Positions 46,515-56,520 of a DNA stretch of 64,000 nucleotides are shown here, in pieces; position 1 is the stretch's first letter, and every line of letters begins with the position of its first letter. Below the pieces are notes generated by a model. That model did no database searches. It was not told the origin of the DNA and saw only the letters and a program-made list of their open reading frames with translations. The position numbers and the translations under genes were made by a program. This DNA is from Alistipes sp. An66 (GTDB lineage: Bacteria; Bacteroidota; Bacteroidia; Bacteroidales; Rikenellaceae), in NCBI RefSeq assembly GCF_002161445.1, contig NZ_NFHT01000001.1, positions 372,001 to 436,000 of the forward strand, in the 5' to 3' direction.

Positions 46515-46595
46515 TCAGATGCATACCGTCCCGCTTTCTCTTCTGGCGTGAAAGAAAAAGTAATAAAAGAAGTATGCAAATCCGTGAAGTCTCAT
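46515..46595 (-). CDS. pheL: Phenylalanine leader peptide
   Basis: 26-codon frame, ATG at 46595-46593 and TGA at 46517-46515, too short for usual gene calling. Its middle is GFAYFFYYFFFH: six Phe and three Tyr codons within eleven residues. It lies between a consensus promoter and a terminator, directly upstream of pheA. This is the arrangement of E. coli pheL. Ribosome stalling on Phe codons would free GCGGGA (46534-46529) to pair with the terminator's 5' arm. A pause hairpin CTTTTTC / GAGAAAG (46560-46554 with 46540-46534) is possible when translation proceeds. Confidence 0.85.
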   Translation of the reverse strand: MRLHGFAYFFYYFFFHARRESGTVCI

Positions 46596-46627
46596 CGTAC
46601 TGAAAACTCAATAACCTTAACCGGCTA

Positions 46628-46658
46628 CAAACATACTGAAAAATTTTGAAAAATCAAA
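46628..46658 (-). promoter_or_regulatory. Promoter of the pheL-pheA operon
   Basis: Minus strand TTTG (46658-46655), exactly 19 bp, TATGTTTG (46635-46628): full consensus match. Transcription would start near 46621, 26 nt before the leader peptide ATG. Confidence 0.85.
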
Positions 46659-46759
46659 TCCGGAGGTGTGTTTTTTTTGAGGTGTTGATTCCGGATTTTT
46701 TCAGCGGGGGGATTCGGCTTTTGGCCGGTGTCGTGTGAAAAAGAGCAGCCGGCGAAACG

Positions 46760-46923
46760 AAAAAAGCGGAAGCAAATATTTGCAACCGCCTGATTGATGA
46801 GCTGTTGACGAGGCTTGAACCTACTTCGTCCATCTCTTATGTATCAATTTGTTGCGCCTCTTCACGATGAGTGGGTCACTAGTTTGTCGGGCCGATTTTG
46901 CGCCTTAATACTTTCCCTTGCTA
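46760..46923 (-). ncRNA. Candidate small RNA, about 160 nt
   Basis: Minus-strand transcript bounded by a perfect promoter (TTTG 46959-46956, 19 bp, TATCTTTG 46936-46929) and a terminator (GCGG-TT-GCAAA / TTTGC-TT-CCGC then six T, 46789-46760). A long-range pair GUAUUAA / UUGAUAC near the 5' part and a GACG-AGG / CCU-CGUC hairpin near the middle suggest structure. No convincing reading frame; a 30-codon frame through the terminator looks accidental. It lies between the pheL promoter and the conjugative-element scar. Family not recognised. Confidence 0.65.
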
Positions 46924-46928
46924 CAAAG

Positions 46929-46959
46929 CAAAGATACGTTATATATTTCTTATCTCAAA
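46929..46959 (-). promoter_or_regulatory. Promoter of the candidate small RNA
   Basis: TTTG-N19-TATCTTTG on the minus strand, a full consensus match. It overlaps the non-homologous tail of the truncated traA frame, implying that native sequence begins there. Confidence 0.85.
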
Positions 46960-47175
46960 ATAAGAACCAATAAATTTGATCTCCAACTCGCGGGAGCGTT
47001 GCGTGTAGATTGACCATTGGGGGTAGTCGCAGTCGACGACCAGCACCTTGCGTTTGCAGATGTAGTGCAGATAGCTGGCAAGAAGCGTTGTAAGGGCCGA
47101 CTTGCCGACACCTCCCTTCTGATTGCAGATGGAGATGTTCCAGGAACCGGATGTTTGTTGATCGGATGTTTTCAT
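46939..47175 (-). pseudogene. Truncated conjugative-transposon TraA (ParA-family ATPase)
   Basis: 78-codon remnant. It keeps the deviant Walker A (NQKGGVGKSALTTLLASYLHY) and VVDCDYPQWSIYTQRSRELE, typical of the ParA-like TraA of CTnDOT-type elements, which are normally some 250 residues. After about residue 66 the frame runs into unrelated sequence that is also the promoter of the small RNA and soon stops. The start is the ATG at MKTSD. It marks one edge of a conjugative-element scar. Confidence 0.8.
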
Positions 47176-47262
47176 CGTTTGAAGATTTGAGGGGTTGATG
47201 ATTGGTCGTGTTGGATTTTCAACTCTATATCTATGAATGTGCATGAATCTCCGTTCGGGTGG

Positions 47263-47318
47263 ATATTTCCAGAAATCCAGAAATCCAGATTTCCGGAAAT
47301 CTGTAAATCCGGAAATAT
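47263..47318. repeat. Nested palindromes and AGAAATCC iterations
   Basis: Outer arms ATATTTCC (47263-47270) and GGAAATAT (47311-47318) enclose two AGAAATCC units and a perfect 18-bp palindrome CAGATTTCCGGAAATCTG at 47286-47303. The block lies about 90 nt upstream of the traA remnant and may be its old operator. Confidence 0.8.
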
Positions 47319-47534
47319 TTATTTGGAGAAATCTCTTTTCAATCGAATATCCATGCCGTCATGTGTCGGTTTGAATCCATCTGTCCGCAAGGTAATGCGG
47401 TTTCTGGGGATTGGTTCCCGGTGTCCTCCGGAGGCCTTGCATGGCCGACAACCGCGTTTTTTAATCCCTGAAGATCCTCGTAATATTGCGGTGGAGAATC
47501 CGCACGTGTTTTTTTGTTTCGGGGATGCTCTTTC

Positions 47535-47555
47535 AAGAGCGTAGACGCTCTTTTT
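47535..47555 (+). terminator. Hairpin with T run in the element remnant
   Basis: AAGAGCG-TAGA-CGCTCTT followed by TTT. It could be a terminator or part of the oriT structure. Confidence 0.55.
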
Positions 47556-47586
47556 GGATGCCAAAACTGTACCCGTCGCCTGACGG

Positions 47587-47643
47587 GAGCGAGGTGTGCC
47601 TTTGTCCGACAACCGGCGGTTTGTCCGACAAAGGTCCTCGCTC
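47587..47643. repeat. Large nested inverted repeat, oriT-like
   Basis: GAGCGAGG (47587-47594) and CCTTTGTC (47599-47606) pair with GACAAAGG (47627-47634) and CCTCGCTC (47636-47643). The loop also holds direct copies of TTTGTCCGACAA. Two-tier hairpins of this kind are common at transfer origins. Confidence 0.8.
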
Positions 47644-47692
47644 TGCGAGGCGGGTGAGGTTCTCCCAAGTCGAACCCCAAAACTTCTATTGA

Positions 47693-47803
47693 ATGACCCG
47701 TCCGCGAAAACACAACCCCAAATTCCCGATCCCGAGTTACATATACTTGTCCTGTCTCAGCGAGGAGTATTGCGAATATGAGGTTGGGGGCGACCGCCGC
47801 TTT
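47693..47803 (+). pseudogene. Truncated mobA-like (relaxosome accessory) gene start
   Basis: The frame opens MTRPRKHNPKFPIPSYIYL and LSEEYCEYE, resembling the RPRKxNP and LSEEE N-terminus of MobC/MobA-type relaxosome proteins, then collides with the 3' end of the opposite-strand 792-residue gene near 47804. Only about 37 plausible codons remain. It is divergent from the traA remnant, as mobA is in CTnDOT-like elements. The family call is tentative. Confidence 0.4.
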
Positions 47804-50182
47804 TCATTTCATTGGTCGTATTACAGTCGGAAGTGTTTGGGTAAAGGAGATCTGGACATATGGACCGTCGGGAGTCGGAATACGGATGGATGATTCGCTT
47901 TGGGACGGTTCAAGTTGCGTCTCCGAGGCGATCTGGGCCGCATTTCGGTATTCCGATTCGGCCAGCGGATAGATCACTTGCAGCAGAGACCGCGGTTTCA
48001 GATCCTTCACGCGGGTCGTCGAGTAGGTCGTATGGAATGATCGATAATTGACGCGCTGCTCCGCTTCAAGCCGATAGGCGTGCATGTAGCCCGGGACGAA
48101 CTGTTTGTGCCCGCACTCCATGTCGGTCGGCGAGAGATACTTCACCAGCATGCAGCGTTTCTCGCGTGCCCGACCGTCCGGTTGCGGAAACCGCCCGTCA
48201 TCAAAGGCGACAAAATAGTCCCGGCCACGCTCCTTGAGCGTGTAAAGCTGCCAGAGCTGGCCGACATCCATCCCGATGCAGCGTTCCGTGGGGTGGAACG
48301 TGTCCCGGATGACGAGTATGCCCTCCCGGGTCAGAACGATCTCCCGGGTCAGTTTGGCCCCCGGCTCCATGTAGTTGTCGTATTCGATCCGTGCATAGGC
48401 ATCCTGCCTTAGTTGTTTGACGATCGCTCCCCGGACTTTGCACGCCAATACCGCGCAACCCATGTCCAATTGCCGGGCGCACCAGCCCCGGAAGTGAAAA
48501 CAGGGCAGCGGCCCCTCGTACTTGTAGTCCAGACAGATCCGGTCATACCGCTTCGGATCGATCTCCATCTCCATGAACGACTCGGGGAGAAGCCGGCTCA
48601 CCACCTCGTTCGTAAACAGATTCCACTGGATTTGTTGTGCCCTGTCACCTTCGGTGCGATCTTCGACGCTTTCGATCCTTACGGCCGGATTGTGTTGCAG
48701 CAGATTGCGATCCCAGAGTTCTGCTGTCTCGAATCCGTCGATCAGCAACGTATCCTTGGGTCCGACCAGCCGGAGATTGTCGAAGACGATATGGTTCAGA
48801 TCCTTTTGTGGAAAGGTTCTGAAATCGAGCTTGCGACTGCCGAAAATGTATTTTTCACCTTTGGGTTGGAGCCGATCTATGGGAATTGTCATGGTATTCC
48901 AGACGTGTTTGGCCGGATGCCCCGGAAAGTTTCCCGCCGGTGTCATCCAGAAGAGGTTGGCGAAGTTGGCTCCCGAGGTGCCCCGGCGTCCCAGACTATG
49001 GAAGAGCGGGACCCCTCCTGCTTCGTAGTAGAGGATGGCCGATTCGCGGAATTCGTGCGCATGGCTCCCCCGGCAGTAGAGATCCATGGCGATCATGGCA
49101 TCTCCGGGGCGGTTTCCCGTTTTGAGGACCAGCTTGTCGAAAGTCAGGGCTCCGGAATCCAGACGCCGCTTCGAGATAAACGAAAGACCTCTGTCCGAGG
49201 CGTGTGAGGGGGAGGAAAGCTCCAGTTCGGCCAGCAGCAGCGAGCGGAACATCTGATCGTCGCTGATGATGGCCGTATGGCCGTATGACGACATGATCCT
49301 TTGCGCCTCGTCGGAGAACGACGCGTCATTGAAGCTTCCGGCCGCCACTTCCATCATCAGAACCAGATCGAGCGGCAGTTGGTTGTGGTAGAAATAGCTG
49401 TCGCCGAACTCGGGCAGCATGATTGCCGGGCTCATCATGTCGCGCCACCGCAGAAAGTAGTCGCGGAATCCGGGCGTGGAGAGTCGCTCCATCCGGTTGT
49501 CGAGCCGGAGCAAGTCGTAAAAATAGGCGGCGCCGAGTGTCGAGTAGTTGCTGGCATTCTCGTTGAGGTCGCATTTCCGGATGATGCGGTTGACTACCTC
49601 GTTGCAGAGTGAGTCGGCCTCGGTCTGTCCCGGCAGGTCGGGGAAGGTCAACGACAGTGCTCTGACCGCTACGTAGGTGGCCATGTGGATATTGTGGTCC
49701 CACATCTCCTCGAGGAAGACCCTTGCGACAGAGTGACGGGGTGAGAACCAGTGCATGAACCCTTCGGCCAATTTGCGGGCGCGTGTGCGGCGGTCTCCGG
49801 TCAACAGGCCCGATGTGTCGAGACGTCGGGTCATAAGGGCAAAGGGACGATAGGCGTGGAAGTCGGCCGTCAGTAGCTTCCCATCCACCTGATCGAGGTA
49901 GCAGTCGTACATTTTCAGGGCGACATCTACATATCGCTTCTCTTCGTCTGCAAGGCCGACCACGTAGCACAAGTATCCCAGATTGATCATGCTCACGTCG
50001 CCGTTCCAGGGCGATTCGCGGCGGTCATGGCCGGTTTTCCCCCGCTCGAAGGCGGCAATGGCCCGGTCGGCCCGCTCGCGGAAGAGTTCCGTGTAGCGGT
50101 TGGCGGCCGCGCCTTTGCCTCCGGAGAGCAGCAACAGCAGCAGAAGCGCCGCAGCAAGTCCTCGTTCGAAAAGCCGTGTCAT
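47804..50182 (-). CDS. Secreted polysaccharide-active protein, possible heparinase II/III-like lyase
   Basis: 792 residues with signal peptide MTRLFERGLAAALLLLLLLSGG. The first 370 residues are helix-rich, as in an (alpha/alpha) toroid (HWFSPRHSVARVFLEEMWDHNIHMATYVAV; NASNYSTLGAAYFYDLLRL). The rest is beta-rich (CRGSHAHEFRESAILYYEAG, LPCFHFRGWCARQLDMG). Toroid plus beta-sandwich is the fold of heparinase II/III-like and related lyases. I cannot fix the family. It ends a three-gene minus-strand unit with an acetylesterase and a DUF4861 gene, divergent from the GH2-susC side. Its 3' end abuts the element scar. Confidence 0.6.
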   Translation of the reverse strand: MTRLFERGLAAALLLLLLLSGGKGAAANRYTELFRERADRAIAAFERGKTGHDRRESPWNGDVSMINLGYLCYVVGLADEEKRYVDVALKMYDCYLDQVDGKLLTADFHAYRPFALMTRRLDTSGLLTGDRRTRARKLAEGFMHWFSPRHSVARVFLEEMWDHNIHMATYVAVRALSLTFPDLPGQTEADSLCNEVVNRIIRKCDLNENASNYSTLGAAYFYDLLRLDNRMERLSTPGFRDYFLRWRDMMSPAIMLPEFGDSYFYHNQLPLDLVLMMEVAAGSFNDASFSDEAQRIMSSYGHTAIISDDQMFRSLLLAELELSSPSHASDRGLSFISKRRLDSGALTFDKLVLKTGNRPGDAMIAMDLYCRGSHAHEFRESAILYYEAGGVPLFHSLGRRGTSGANFANLFWMTPAGNFPGHPAKHVWNTMTIPIDRLQPKGEKYIFGSRKLDFRTFPQKDLNHIVFDNLRLVGPKDTLLIDGFETAELWDRNLLQHNPAVRIESVEDRTEGDRAQQIQWNLFTNEVVSRLLPESFMEMEIDPKRYDRICLDYKYEGPLPCFHFRGWCARQLDMGCAVLACKVRGAIVKQLRQDAYARIEYDNYMEPGAKLTREIVLTREGILVIRDTFHPTERCIGMDVGQLWQLYTLKERGRDYFVAFDDGRFPQPDGRAREKRCMLVKYLSPTDMECGHKQFVPGYMHAYRLEAEQRVNYRSFHTTYSTTRVKDLKPRSLLQVIYPLAESEYRNAAQIASETQLEPSQSESSIRIPTPDGPYVQISFTQTLPTVIRPMK

Positions 50183-50194
50183 GGTGTCGGACGG

Positions 50195-51634
50195 TTAGCG
50201 GACATCATCCCAGTTGTCCGAGCGGAACGACGATACCGGCAGTCCGTTCGAACCGTAGAGTGATCCCCGGATATACCCCCTGAAGGCGTAGCGCACCGCT
50301 ACGGGATCCGGAACCTGGGACGACTCCACGACAATCTTCCCGTTGACAATGGCAGCCGTTGCCGGATGGAAAACCCGATCAGCGCCGGCAAGTTCGAACC
50401 CGGTCAGCGGTTGCCCGAACGAGGTGAATCCGCTTCCCGTATGATCGAAGATGAGGGTGGCTTTGCCGTCGGCGTACTCCGCACGGCGGAATTCCGGGGC
50501 ACGGTAGGGCAGATTCGGGAATCCGTAGTTGCGGGCCAGTGCGATATAGGCGAGACGTTCGCCTGCCACCTGTTTGTTGGCAGGGTGGATGCAGTTCTGT
50601 TCACCCGTATCCATCAGAATAGCGATACCCGTGTCGGGCTGGGTTTGGGCAATTTTCATTTGTGCCTCCCGCAGAAAGGCATTTCCAGCCTGATCGCTGA
50701 ATCGGAACGGTGCAATCTGACACAGATAGATCGGGAATCGTTTGCCTCCCCAACGCTTGGTCCAGGCATCATGCATGGCGGCAAACATCCGGGGATACTC
50801 CTGGTATCTCCCTACGTTAGCTTCTCCTTGATACCATATGGCGCCTCGGATGGCATATCCGGCGATGGGATGGATCATGGCATTGTAGAGGACGGTCGGG
50901 ACAAGAACTTTTTTCTTTTCTCGGGAGATGTCGTTTGGAATGGCGATTTTCGGGAACTCACGGGTGAAGGCCTCATGCGGGATCCAGGCTTCGATGGCTG
51001 ATCCGCCCGCGCTGCTGTGGATGATGCCGACCGGGACATCGAGCACCTCTTGCAACAGGCGCGCGAAATAGTATCCCGTGGCCGTGAACTCTGCAGTCGT
51101 ATTGGGCGAGGCTGACTCCCAGCGCCCCGTGCAGCTCTCCTGCTCCTGAAGAGTCATTGCCTTGCCGACGGTGAAGCAGCGCAGGAAGTCGTTCTTCGAG
51201 TGGACGATGGCATCCTGTCCGCCGAGAATCGGCTGCGAGGAGTAGCCTTTCATGGGCATCTCCATGTTGGACTGTCCGCTGCAAAGCCAAACTTCACCGA
51301 TTAGAACGTTGCTGAAGGTCCGGCTTCGGCCGTCGGCGCTGACTGTGATCTGTTGCGGATCGTATGAGGCTCCGGGTGTGGGGATGACCAGGCGCCAGGT
51401 GCTGTCCTTGCTGACCTTCGTTTCGATGGCATTCTCCTGCCAGCTGACTGTTACGGAGATGGTGTGTCCCGGCAGGGCTCGGCCCCAGATCGGAGCATCG
51501 GTCTGCTGTTGCAGCACCATGTTGTCCTTGAAGATGGGGGCAATCTGCACTTGGGCATTCACATGCAGGGCACCTGCACAAAGTGCAAATGCGGAGAGCG
51601 TCGAAATGAGTTTCGTGTTCATGGTTTTCATCAT
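50195..51634 (-). CDS. Sialate O-acetylesterase-like carbohydrate esterase (SASA/SGNH fold)
   Basis: Exported esterase of 479 residues (ATG 51622 is an alternative start). The signal peptide ends near HVNAQ. After an N-terminal beta domain (FKDNMVLQQQTDAPIWGRA) comes the serine motif WLCSGQSNMEMP with S122, then GIIHSSAGGSAIEAWIP, IRGAIWYQGEANVGR and the C-terminal IHPANK histidine region. These are the blocks of the SASA family, which deacetylates sialic acids or plant polysaccharides. In this locus it probably removes acetyl groups before glycan cleavage. Confidence 0.9.
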   Translation of the reverse strand: MMKTMNTKLISTLSAFALCAGALHVNAQVQIAPIFKDNMVLQQQTDAPIWGRALPGHTISVTVSWQENAIETKVSKDSTWRLVIPTPGASYDPQQITVSADGRSRTFSNVLIGEVWLCSGQSNMEMPMKGYSSQPILGGQDAIVHSKNDFLRCFTVGKAMTLQEQESCTGRWESASPNTTAEFTATGYYFARLLQEVLDVPVGIIHSSAGGSAIEAWIPHEAFTREFPKIAIPNDISREKKKVLVPTVLYNAMIHPIAGYAIRGAIWYQGEANVGRYQEYPRMFAAMHDAWTKRWGGKRFPIYLCQIAPFRFSDQAGNAFLREAQMKIAQTQPDTGIAILMDTGEQNCIHPANKQVAGERLAYIALARNYGFPNLPYRAPEFRRAEYADGKATLIFDHTGSGFTSFGQPLTGFELAGADRVFHPATAAIVNGKIVVESSQVPDPVAVRYAFRGYIRGSLYGSNGLPVSSFRSDNWDDVR

Positions 51635-51639
51635 TGGGT

Positions 51640-52914
51640 TTATTGGATATGTATGAGAATCGGATGGTTGATAGCCTGCGCATAGCGGTCGATCATGTCC
51701 AGAAAGTAGGATCGATCCCGGAACCGGGGATCACGATGCTCCCACGCGGCGCAGACCCGGTATTGATAGCGCCCGTTCGCATCGGGCCGCAGTGCCATGC
51801 ACCATGTTTTGCGCAGATCACCCTCTTCTTCGGGACTGTGGAACGATCCGGCCGCATTTTCTGCGGGCAGAATCAGCCCCATACCGATATAGTACTCCTT
51901 GTTGTAACTTTGCAGATCGTGGGTCGCCATCGAGACCAGTCGGTCTTCGTGTGAGTGTTCGACATAAGGCTGGCTGTTTCGACTGGCGACGATTCCTGTT
52001 ACCAGCGAACTCCCGGCGGGAAGTTCCGAAACGGTCATCATCTGTTCATACCCGTAATATCCGCCCCAAATGGTCACTTCCTGATGCAGGTGCCCGATTG
52101 TTGCTCCTGCAGCGTGCCAACCGTAGAAATCGAGGGTAAAGCGCGAACGGACCGGTCCCTCGAAGAGAAGCGTGAAACGGGTGGAGTCGACATTGTCGGT
52201 CGTACACTCGGCAGGGACTCCCAACAGGGTCAATCCTTCACCGGAGCGCAGGGCTACGCCGCCCAGTCCGAACGACTGGGCCGCACTCAGGATGTCGCGC
52301 CCCCAGTCGGCCCAAACATGATAGGTGTCTCCGGGTTTCCCGTCGGGCTTGATTCCGACGCTGTCCAAAACCATTTTCTCAGTTCGCTTTCCGAACAGAT
52401 CGCGACAATTGCGGCCGTCGAAATAGTGGCGGAACCCCATTTTATCGTTCTCCCAGGCTGGGCCGTCCATCTGATAGGGATAGGTCGCGGCATCGCGCGG
52501 CAAGCCGTATCTCCCGTGTATGTCGTTTGTCTGTTCGTGGATATGTCCGTCTTCCCCGACCTTCCCGTAGCGGATGTTCGTACGGGATGCGAAATGGGGG
52601 TATTCGGACGGGTCGATCCATTCGAGGCCGATCGTCATCCGTTGCTGCGGGGCGAATGAACAGAGGAATGCCACCTCGTCGGGGTGGCCGTCAGCGTCGA
52701 GATCATCAAATTGACAGGGAATGATCTCTCCCTGTTCGTTTTTCAGCAATGGCATGGCATTCCGGCAGTCTCCCAATCGGGAGAACGCGATTGCAAGGGA
52801 CTCGTCCTCCCGAGTGAATGAAAGCGGATTCTCCAGGATCAATTGTTTGGCCCGTGGCGTGGAGGTGCAGGCACTTAGAAACAGCAGCCCCCAGAAAGGT
52901 AGTAGGCGGTTCAT
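51640..52914 (-). CDS. DUF4861 family lipoprotein
   Basis: 424 residues; signal peptide MNRLLPFWGLLFLSACTST is a lipoprotein type. The core includes FDDLDADGHPDEVAFLCSFAP near residue 60, WENDKMGFRHYFDGRN near 140 and DTYHVWADWGRDILSAAQSFGLGGVAL near 185, hallmarks of DUF4861. The family is common in rhamnogalacturonan and related pectin loci, sometimes with lyase or isomerase-like proposals; activity here is unknown. The promoter lies at 52951-52958, and its stop lies just before the esterase start. Confidence 0.8.
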   Translation of the reverse strand: MNRLLPFWGLLFLSACTSTPRAKQLILENPLSFTREDESLAIAFSRLGDCRNAMPLLKNEQGEIIPCQFDDLDADGHPDEVAFLCSFAPQQRMTIGLEWIDPSEYPHFASRTNIRYGKVGEDGHIHEQTNDIHGRYGLPRDAATYPYQMDGPAWENDKMGFRHYFDGRNCRDLFGKRTEKMVLDSVGIKPDGKPGDTYHVWADWGRDILSAAQSFGLGGVALRSGEGLTLLGVPAECTTDNVDSTRFTLLFEGPVRSRFTLDFYGWHAAGATIGHLHQEVTIWGGYYGYEQMMTVSELPAGSSLVTGIVASRNSQPYVEHSHEDRLVSMATHDLQSYNKEYYIGMGLILPAENAAGSFHSPEEEGDLRKTWCMALRPDANGRYQYRVCAAWEHRDPRFRDRSYFLDMIDRYAQAINHPILIHIQ

Positions 52915-52950
52915 GGCTCGGAGGGGTAAGTTTTCTTGGGTTTTGTTATA

Positions 52951-52958
52951 CAAAGGTA
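52951..52958 (-). promoter_or_regulatory. Promoter -7 element of the DUF4861-esterase-lyase unit
   Basis: Minus-strand TACCTTTG matches TAnnTTTG, 36 nt before the DUF4861 start. Confidence 0.6.
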
Positions 52959-53086
52959 GGCTGAATCCCTCGTTTTATCCCCTATTTTTGTCTCATCTGC
53001 GGGTAAAATAATCCGGAGAGGAGTGGATTCTCCCGTATATGTCACCCCTTTCCGGGGGTACAAATCTCGTTATTTTGAGATTTTTC

Positions 53087-53094
53087 TACCTTTG
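53087..53094 (+). promoter_or_regulatory. Promoter -7 element of the GH2 gene
   Basis: TACCTTTG matches TAnnTTTG, 52 nt before the GH2 start. The shared 232-nt spacer with the DUF4861 gene thus carries divergent promoters. Confidence 0.6.
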
Positions 53095-53134
53095 TCTCTT
53101 GTTTTTGATGGCTACTTTTGCAACGAAAACCTAA

Positions 53135-56356
<3,222 letters not shown>

Positions 56357-56364
56357 AACCGGAG

Positions 56365-56395
56365 GGAGAGCTCCCCGAACATTGGGGAGCTCTCC
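56365..56395 (+). terminator. Hairpin after the GH2 gene
   Basis: Perfect 12-bp stem GGAGAGCTCCCC / GGGGAGCTCTCC with a 7-nt loop, just after the GH2 stop. No long T run follows, so termination may be partial. Confidence 0.7.
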
Positions 56396-56474
56396 TTGTC
56401 CGAAGCCTGTGAACATTGATACGAAAATGGTCGGATCTGCGATTTTTTTACCGGTTCATCCACGTGCCAACCCT

Positions 56475-56482
56475 TAAATTTG
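56475..56482 (+). promoter_or_regulatory. Promoter -7 element of susC
   Basis: TAAATTTG matches TAnnTTTG, 38 nt before the SusC start, so the susCD genes can be expressed apart from the GH2 gene. Confidence 0.6.
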
Positions 56483-56520
56483 TTTCACAACTTCGGATTA
56501 TTAACTCAAATCTCTAACCT

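Larger units (their letters stand above)
47176..47692. other. oriT-like spacer of a decayed conjugative element
   Basis: About 500 nt between divergent traA and mobA-like remnants, holding no gene but many inverted repeats: 47263-47318, a CCGCA / TGCGG hairpin near 47387-47402, AAGAGCG / CGCTCTT at 47535-47552, and the nested repeat at 47587-47643. In CTnDOT-like elements the transfer origin lies between divergent tra and mob genes; this identity is inference. Confidence 0.5.

Noticed and set aside
46464..46649. Plus-strand 61-codon frame over the phe leader
   Set aside because: It is antisense to the pheL leader and terminator, which explain the region far better.
46800..46920. tRNA or tmRNA, suggested by a GGTTCAAGCC stretch
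   Set aside because: The flanking bases do not form a 5-bp T stem, and no acceptor or anticodon arm can be built around it.
47233..47544. Plus-strand 103-codon frame in the element scar
   Set aside because: It crosses several palindromes, matches nothing recognisable and has no promoter-like sequence; treated as non-coding oriT-like spacer.
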